A stretch of DNA of 64,000 nucleotides from Pholiota molesta (lineage: Eukaryota > Basidiomycota > Agaricomycetes > Agaricales > Strophariaceae), in contig JACGCK010000012.1 of assembly GCA_014925825.1 (NCBI GenBank), positions 372,001 to 436,000 on the forward strand. The letters are read 5' to 3'. This document shows positions 58,235 to 64,000 of this stretch, piece by piece. The notes beneath the pieces are model-generated. The model saw only the letters and a list, made by a program, of their open reading frames with translations, made no database searches and was not told where the DNA came from. Both the position numbers and the translations under genes were made by a program. How positions within the stretch are numbered: the stretch's first letter is position 1; each line of letters starts with the position of its first letter.

Positions 58235-60477
58235 ATGGCAGCGACTTCTCGCGCTGTGAAATCTTTTGATGACCTGCAAGCGGCACTCGCAGGCGAACCA
58301 AGGTCAAGGTCGCCGGTGAGCCTCCAACTAACCTCCGAGTCCTGGCTTATCTCTGATGCCTGTATACGTGATCTAGGGGTCGATGGTAGGTCGATATGTT
58401 GAAGTTGGAGATGTATAACCTTAAATGACCGCATCCTGGTTTAGTGGACGGTGTACTTCGGGGTAAATTCATGGTCAGTCATTCTACCAGGAATTGGACA
58501 TCTTAGAGCGCTTATTGCTTTTTACCAGTCAACAGAGAAATTCCTGAGCGCTGTCAAGTTGGACGGCTTTGGTTTTGCAGTGTCATCTTGCAAGTCACCT
58601 CTTTGACCTGGATTTCTGATACGACAGCATTAATTCAGTCCCTCCATCTAGTGGATGGGATATACATGATGCCGTGTATTCCAAAGAACTACTCATTTCC
58701 AACAAGGCGAACGGCTACCGTGATGTCATTGCTATATAGATCTGTCGTCCTTCCGTAGGATTCCTTGGGAGAACAACGTCCCATTTTTCCTCGTTTCGTT
58801 TTTGGACCCGGTGACCAAAACCCCTCTTCCTGTGGATCCTCGTGGAGTCCTGAAGACTGCGACTGATCGTATAAGCAGTACACTCGGCTACGAATGTTTC
58901 GCAGGTGTAGAATACGAGGTATGTTCAAAGCTTTCCTTTCGACCCTTTAGAAACTTACAGACTGCATTAGTACTTCAATTTCAAAGGTACATTCTATACT
59001 CTAATGCATTCACCGTGACCTCAGCTGACTCTGATAGAAACGGCGCAGTCTGCTTCTGATAAAAGCTTTACCAATTTACAACCTTTGACGCCTGGAAGTA
59101 TGTCTGCCTTTCATATCCTGCTCGATATCCACAGCTCTGACGTAAATTCTAGTGCATGGATACTCTCTCTGAGGACTCAGCTAAATAATGAATACTTCAA
59201 CGATCTGTTTGACGAAAGCTCGAAGTTTGACGTTCCTATCGAAGGCCATCGTAAATCCGTGTCTTCTGTCTAAAACCAATGATGTTATTAACGTTCTGAA
59301 TCCCTTATCAAGATACCGAAACAGGACCTGGAGTGCTAGAAACTGCACTTGCCTATACTTCGCTCTGAGAATGGCCGATAATGCAATTCTCTTCAAATAT
59401 ACAGCCAAGTCTATAGGCATGAAACATGGAGTAATTCCCAGCTTCATGGCCAAACCTTGGAACGGCGTATGTGTCTATTTAATTGGGGTACTCAAATTGA
59501 ATAAACATTTTTAAAGCTTCCTGGCTGCAGTGGGTATGGATTTTAGACGTGCTTGATTCGACACATATGTGCTGATGGTTTCTTCAAATTAGCCATGTAC
59601 ACGTGTCGCTAAGAAACGCAGAGGGACGCAATATCTTCGCCGTATCTGATGCTGAGCTCAAGACTGGCAGAGCAAACGCTGCAAATGAGGATACTAAATT
59701 CATCAGCCAAGAGGCTGAATGGTTCCTTGCCGGTATATTGGATGGAATCGCTGACGGTACGCATTCCTCTATACCTTATAAACAATCAATTTGATTCTTG
59801 TCGCATTTAGTGATGCCTGCAGTAAGAAATTTATCGATTTGTGCTTCTGAAGTGTATTGACTCGTACGCAAAGCTTGTACCTACCATTAACGGCTACAAG
59901 CGCCTAGTCGGCGGCGAGGCCTTCTGGGCACCCAATGCGGTGACCTATGGATACGACTCGCGTGCTGCATCCATTCGTATCATCTCCCCACCTTCCTGCC
60001 CCCTGCGGCTACCCGCATGGAAGTGCGCATCCCTGGAGCAGACATGAACCCCTACTTCACCCTCAGCGCGATCTTTTCGCTGGGATTGCGAGGAATCAAC
60101 AAGAAGTTGGCGCTACCTGGTCCGCCTATCTCTCATTTCAAACCAGAGGACAGGAGCAACGGAAAGGTAGACGAGTTCCCAACTACATGCTCTATCTTTA
60201 GGGATGAGTTTCTGATTTCTTTTTCGACTAGATCAAGTTGCTCCCTACCTCGCTCGAATCAGCGACTGCGCGGATGATGCGCCCCGACAGCATTGCACGG
60301 GAGCCGGAGGTCTTTGGCAATGACTTTGTCGATCATTACGGCGGTACTCGAGAACATGAAGTCAAGCTGTGGAACGAAGCCGTGACTAACTGGGAATGTA
60401 GGTTTCTGGTATATGTGCGCTGCATGAATATAATGCTGATAGTGACCATAGTGGAACGCTATCTTGAATTGGCTTAA
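58235..60477 (+). CDS. Glutamine synthetase-like enzyme (type I/FluG C-terminal-like)
   Basis: Member of the glutamine synthetase catalytic superfamily; substrate is uncertain because fungal members include FluG-type and gamma-glutamyl-amine ligases. It starts MAATSRAVKSFDDLQAALAG. N-domain text VDVDGVLRGKFM and KFLSAVKLDGFGF is spread over short exons (about 58380-58580). The catalytic domain follows: GWDIHDAVYSKELL, IPWENNVPFFLVSFLDP, RISSTLGYECFAGVEYE (about 58860-58920), KYTAKSIGMKHGVIPSFMAK (about 59395-59452), HVHVSLRNAEGRNIF (about 59590-59640; the HxHxS motif) and NGYKRLVGGEAFWAPNAV (about 59892-59945). Then SRAASIRII and AFTLSAI-type text (NPYFTLSAIF) are read. The end EVTNWE-like segment splices to ERYLELA, TAA at 60477. 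Likely about 480 residues over ten or more exons. Confidence 0.82.
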
Positions 60478-60694
60478 CGGCGTATGCATAACACCAGATC
60501 TCAGCAGGTCAATTCGTTCCCTGATTCTTTGTGATCTTCCAGACGGAATACTGTATACGTAGTACTTACGATTGTAGGATTTTTCAACTTTCATGTTCAA
60601 TATATAGAGAAATCATTGATACCTTCTACACCAGACTGAGAATTTGTTTATTCCTTTGTTACCCTCGTTGCACCCGACAATAGCTAAGCCAAAT

Positions 60695-61725
60695 TTATTT
60701 GTGTGTGCTGAACCACTTCATGAATTGTGGGACATCCTGCAACATACGCAGAGTCAGTGGGCATTCTCAACATTCAACATACAAAAGGACATACCGAGGA
60801 GATCTTCTTGGCCATCGTACTGTCGACGATGAAATTGGGTATACTACCCCCAGGGGTACTCGAAGTCGCCATGCGCCACTCCGTGTTGCCATTCTCCAGC
60901 TCCATGATGCGCTCAACGCTCACGTAGCGGCCTTTGGTGCCGTGCTCTTCAAGCAGGTGCAGCTCTTCGTCACCTTGGCCCGTTAGGTCAATAGCGAGAG
61001 AGATGACCAGGCTTAGTTAGTTAATGGAAGATTGACATGTATGATGGATAGATAGGTAAGTGGATCACGAGAAGAAAAAGTTAAAAATGACATTGGCTGT
61101 ATTTTATAATGGAGCCAACGTACCCCGTTCGTGGCTTGCTCTCTGAAAAGTGGACCACTTGCAGTTCCGTGAAGACGCGCGGGGAGACAGGTGGAGTAAA
61201 TGTGTAGTATAATGTCCAGATACTGGCGGTGGGCGAGATGTCCTTCACTTTGACGGCTTTTTTGATTTCGTGAATAAATCTATGAAATAAAAAATAATAG
61301 TCAGAATGATAACAGGCGTCGAAACTGACCACATTGAGTGGCAAGTATTAAATACATACTGCAGCTCGTTCTCTGCCTTGTTGTGAGCGATCTTGTCCCA
61401 TAACTGATCGAACGTGATATCGCTCGGTTTGTGCTCACTAAAGCGGCAATACCACGGGGCACCATCGCCTGCCAGCTTTGGGCGCGAGCTCGTATGGACG
61501 ATCTCAAAGAACGTCTTGCCTGCCTTCCAGGATTCCGTCGCTTCGATAAGCTTCTTGCCCTGCTCGACGATCTCGTCCTCAGGGGGGATCTCTGCACACC
61601 AAAACAAGTAAAAATTGCCGCATCTGTCAGTGATCGCAAATCCTTTGCGGCGGGGAGCGTGCAGGCGCACCTGAAGGCCGCAGCGGCGTGATAGTGAGCA
61701 GGGGAGTGGGGTTCTCGGTGGACAT
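60695..61725 (-). CDS. DUF3074 START-like lipid-binding domain protein
   Basis: Unknown fungal family with a START-like fold that may bind lipids. It begins MSTENPTPLLTITPLRPSG at 61725. Then EDEIVEQGKKLIEATESWKA, GKTFFEIVHTSSRPK, GDGAPWYCRFSEHKPSDITF and LWDKIAHNKAENELQ appear (about 61370-61580). IHEIKKAVKVKDISPTASIW with TLYYTFTPPVSPRVFTELQV follows at about 61160-61275. The C-terminus is GTKGRYVSVERIMELENG, NTEWRMATSSTPGGSIPNFI and DVPQFMKWFSTHK (about 60700-60960), TAA at 60695. Introns near 61280-61345, 61040-61125 and 60738-60795. One frame adjustment is needed near 61630 (between ITPLRPSG and EDEIVE). Head-to-tail with the bL27m gene. Confidence 0.78.
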
Positions 61726-62071
61726 CGTGGTTGCAGCTTGAGCAGTGAGAAAGCAACACTGTGCTCATCGTTGAGGCCTGTGAAATGGAATGTCGATATT
61801 AATAGCATCGTGTTGCGATGCAATTGTCCCAGCGCAACAAACATAACGCAGGTCTCCAAAACAAAAGGTTCGCCTTTGTGCTGCGCTGATGTGGGAATCC
61901 GACTCAGTTCGGGACGGCGGCAGTTTCACTCATTCATAGACAGCGAAGAGCGCGAGGTCATTTGGTATTATGGCTGGTGCTTCCAATTATTAAGTACGAT
62001 AGAAAAGGGATAATTACATAGCTGAAGCTGGTAGGTTGGTCGACGCACGCGCAAGTGTGTGCCACTCACTC

Positions 62072-62659
62072 TCATGGCTGCGCGCGGTACTCTGGACTAT
62101 TGCGGTCTACGAGGTCGCAGTACCGACTGCGCCCGCGCGTGGCTTCGTCGCGTGGCAGGACATCGCCGCGCTCAAGCACCAAGCCCACGTACTTCCGCTC
62201 CCCCAACATATGTTTTTCCTTGTAAAAGCGGACAAAGCCTGGTACGGTGGCGTACAGTGTGTGATCGCGGCCCATTTTCACCTGGAGACCACGCTTGAGC
62301 CTAAAATGGAAGAGAGGCCTTGTTAAGGACGTACGTGCTGTCCAGGATGGAATACAGTGCCGCGTTGCCTGACAATAATGTTGCCAGGGATCACATACTG
62401 GTCTGTGGGCGGTTGCAACGCGTAAGCCTTGTTATATCATTGATGACAATTGTGTGTTCTTACCTGAGAATTTTTTGACACCGAGACGCTTTCCGGGCGA
62501 GCCTCCATGGTTGTGGACTGTGCCTCCAGCACGTTTTGTTGCGGTTCGGATGGCACCTGGTGCACAGTCAGTACCGAGTCATGCAAAAGAGGCAAAACGG
62601 GTACCGAGGACGGTGAACGGGGACCTGGCAGGGCCCAGAAAGCGAGTCAGGAAGGACAT
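62072..62659 (-). CDS. Mitochondrial large-subunit ribosomal protein bL27m
   Basis: Component of the mitochondrial 54S subunit near the peptidyl-transferase centre. Exon 1 is MSFLTRFLGPARSPFTVLG (start 62659), a basic amphipathic presequence. A 48-base intron (GTACCC to CACCAG) joins it to AIRTATKRAGGTVHNHGGSP and GKRLGVKKFS, the universal bL27 N-terminal core. The next exon gives DQYVIPGNIIVRQRGTVFHP and GQHV, and the last KMGRDHTLYATVPGFVRFY. The C-terminal extension KYVGLVLERGDVLPRDEATR ends RAQP, TGA at 62072. Every junction keeps frame without correction. It shares a short intergenic region with SKP1 on the other strand. Confidence 0.9.
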
Positions 62660-62814
62660 GGAGCAAAAAGATAATAAAGCAGAGGCCCAAGCGCGAAACA
62701 GTCACAGCCCGTGCTGCGACCGGCAATCACCGAGCGATATAACACGACCAACCTATAAGCCCGCATCCAACAGCCACTTCTCTTTCCCCACTTCTCTCCA
62801 TCTGATATTCCGAA
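62660..62814. promoter_or_regulatory. Divergent promoter region of bL27m and SKP1
   Basis: Only about 155 bases separate the two start codons, so both promoters must lie here or overlap 5' UTRs. It contains CGATATAACACG (about 62735) and CCTATAAGC (about 62752), either of which could be a TATA-like element, followed by a C/T-rich tract before the SKP1 ATG. Confidence 0.55.
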
Positions 62815-63608
<794 letters not shown>

Positions 63609-63895
63609 ATGGATCACATTTTTTTTTACTTTCTTGTTATGTCATATTTCCGTCGCATCGCTTTTCTGTGCTTGTACCTCTGAACCTAAATTCAATTACA
63701 CGCTTTCTAACTAAAGACGTCCTTGTAAGTATATAAGTCTCCTTGAGTCCGCGCGTACATGGATGGTATGGCGAAAGGTAATGGTTACGTAAGACACGGG
63801 TCATCCGGTGTGGGCGGCTTAGCGTAGTCATTTTCACGAAAACCACGTTCATATATATACGACTCTTATCAGGCTATGACCAGCTCTCCAACATA
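63609..63895. other. SKP1 3' flank and upstream region of the last gene
   Basis: About 290 bases. Plus-strand frames at 63532-63736 are the read-through of the last SKP1 intron and 3' UTR. ATATATATAC at about 63851 lies about 40 bases before the next ATG and could be its TATA element. Confidence 0.4.
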
Positions 63896-64000
63896 ATGCC
63901 CATCCCCGATCTCCCTGGCGAGCTCGTCCCCCGACATTCCGACCAGGAGCTATGGTTGAAAGCCCATGTTGCCCGGATGTGTCACTTAGACAATCCTGAA
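63896..64000 (+). CDS. N-terminus of probable mRNA-capping guanylyltransferase (partial)
   Basis: The frame opens MPIPDLPGELVPRHSDQELW and continues LKAHVARMCHLDNPE to the window edge, without a stop. This pattern (PDLPG, then about 15 residues to a V-A-x-x-C helix) resembles the start of fungal mRNA guanylyltransferases such as yeast Ceg1, which cap pre-mRNA in the nucleus. The catalytic KxDG lysine motif lies beyond the edge, so the call rests on the first 35 residues only. Truncated by the window. Confidence 0.45.
   Translation, partial: MPIPDLPGELVPRHSDQELWLKAHVARMCHLDNPE

Overview
The window looks like nuclear DNA of an agaricomycete (mushroom-forming basidiomycete). Genes are cut into many short exons by roughly 45-60 bp GT-AG introns. 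Several encoded proteins are of agaric type: a class I sesquiterpene synthase, a secreted plant-type heme peroxidase, Ser/Thr-rich single-pass membrane proteins and an expanded F-box family. No prokaryotic features, CRISPR arrays, rRNA genes or convincing tRNA genes were seen. All products are inferred by reading translated frames and recalling family motifs; no database search was possible.

Layout, left to right. 0.8-4.2 kb: PLAA/Doa1 (+). 4.5-10.8 kb: four F-box/LRR-like paralogues on the minus strand in the order A-B-A-B, with a copied fragment of PLAA between the two units. 11.6-12.6 kb: a weak Ser/Thr-rich membrane protein candidate (-). 14.3-20.2 kb: P4-type phospholipid flippase (-). 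20.7-22.5 kb: Cdc10-type septin (-). 23.3-25.0 kb: Aha1, an Hsp90 co-chaperone with a membrane tail (-). 27.7-29.2 kb: sesquiterpene synthase (+). 29.5-30.8 kb: TMEM69/DUF3429 mitochondrial membrane protein (+). 32.8-33.9 kb: membrane-anchored SH3 protein (+). 34.9-36.4 kb: single-pass membrane protein (+). 36.7-38.1 kb: phosphopantetheine adenylyltransferase (+). 38.7-40.8 kb: GPI-type secreted heme peroxidase (+).

40.86-46.4 kb is a large inverted duplication. Two F-box paralogues of a third subtype (C), with their 3' flanks, point towards each other around the autophagy lipase Atg15. 47.2-47.9 kb: remnant of a LINE-like retrotransposon. 48.5-52.5 kb: large Ser/Arg-rich multipass membrane protein (+). 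53.1-54.5 kb: WDR53-like WD40 protein (+). 54.5-55.7 kb: Tim17/22/23-like membrane protein (-). 55.7-56.4 kb: dynactin p27/DCTN6 (+). 56.5-57.9 kb: another, unrelated F-box protein (-). 58.2-60.5 kb: glutamine synthetase-like enzyme (+). 60.7-61.7 kb: DUF3074 START-like protein (-). 62.1-62.7 kb: mitochondrial ribosomal protein bL27 (-). 62.8-63.6 kb: SKP1 (+). 63.9 kb to the edge: probable N-terminus of the mRNA capping guanylyltransferase (+).

Two themes stand out. First, ubiquitin biology is dense: PLAA (a Cdc48 cofactor), seven F-box genes or copies, and SKP1, the adaptor that binds F-box proteins in SCF ligases. Second, almost every conserved gene needs one or more single-base insertions to restore its family reading frame, including essential genes such as SKP1, septin, PPAT and PLAA. 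I read this mainly as systematic single-base deletion error in the sequence. Frameshifts here are therefore weak evidence for pseudogenes, although some F-box copies may be truly broken.
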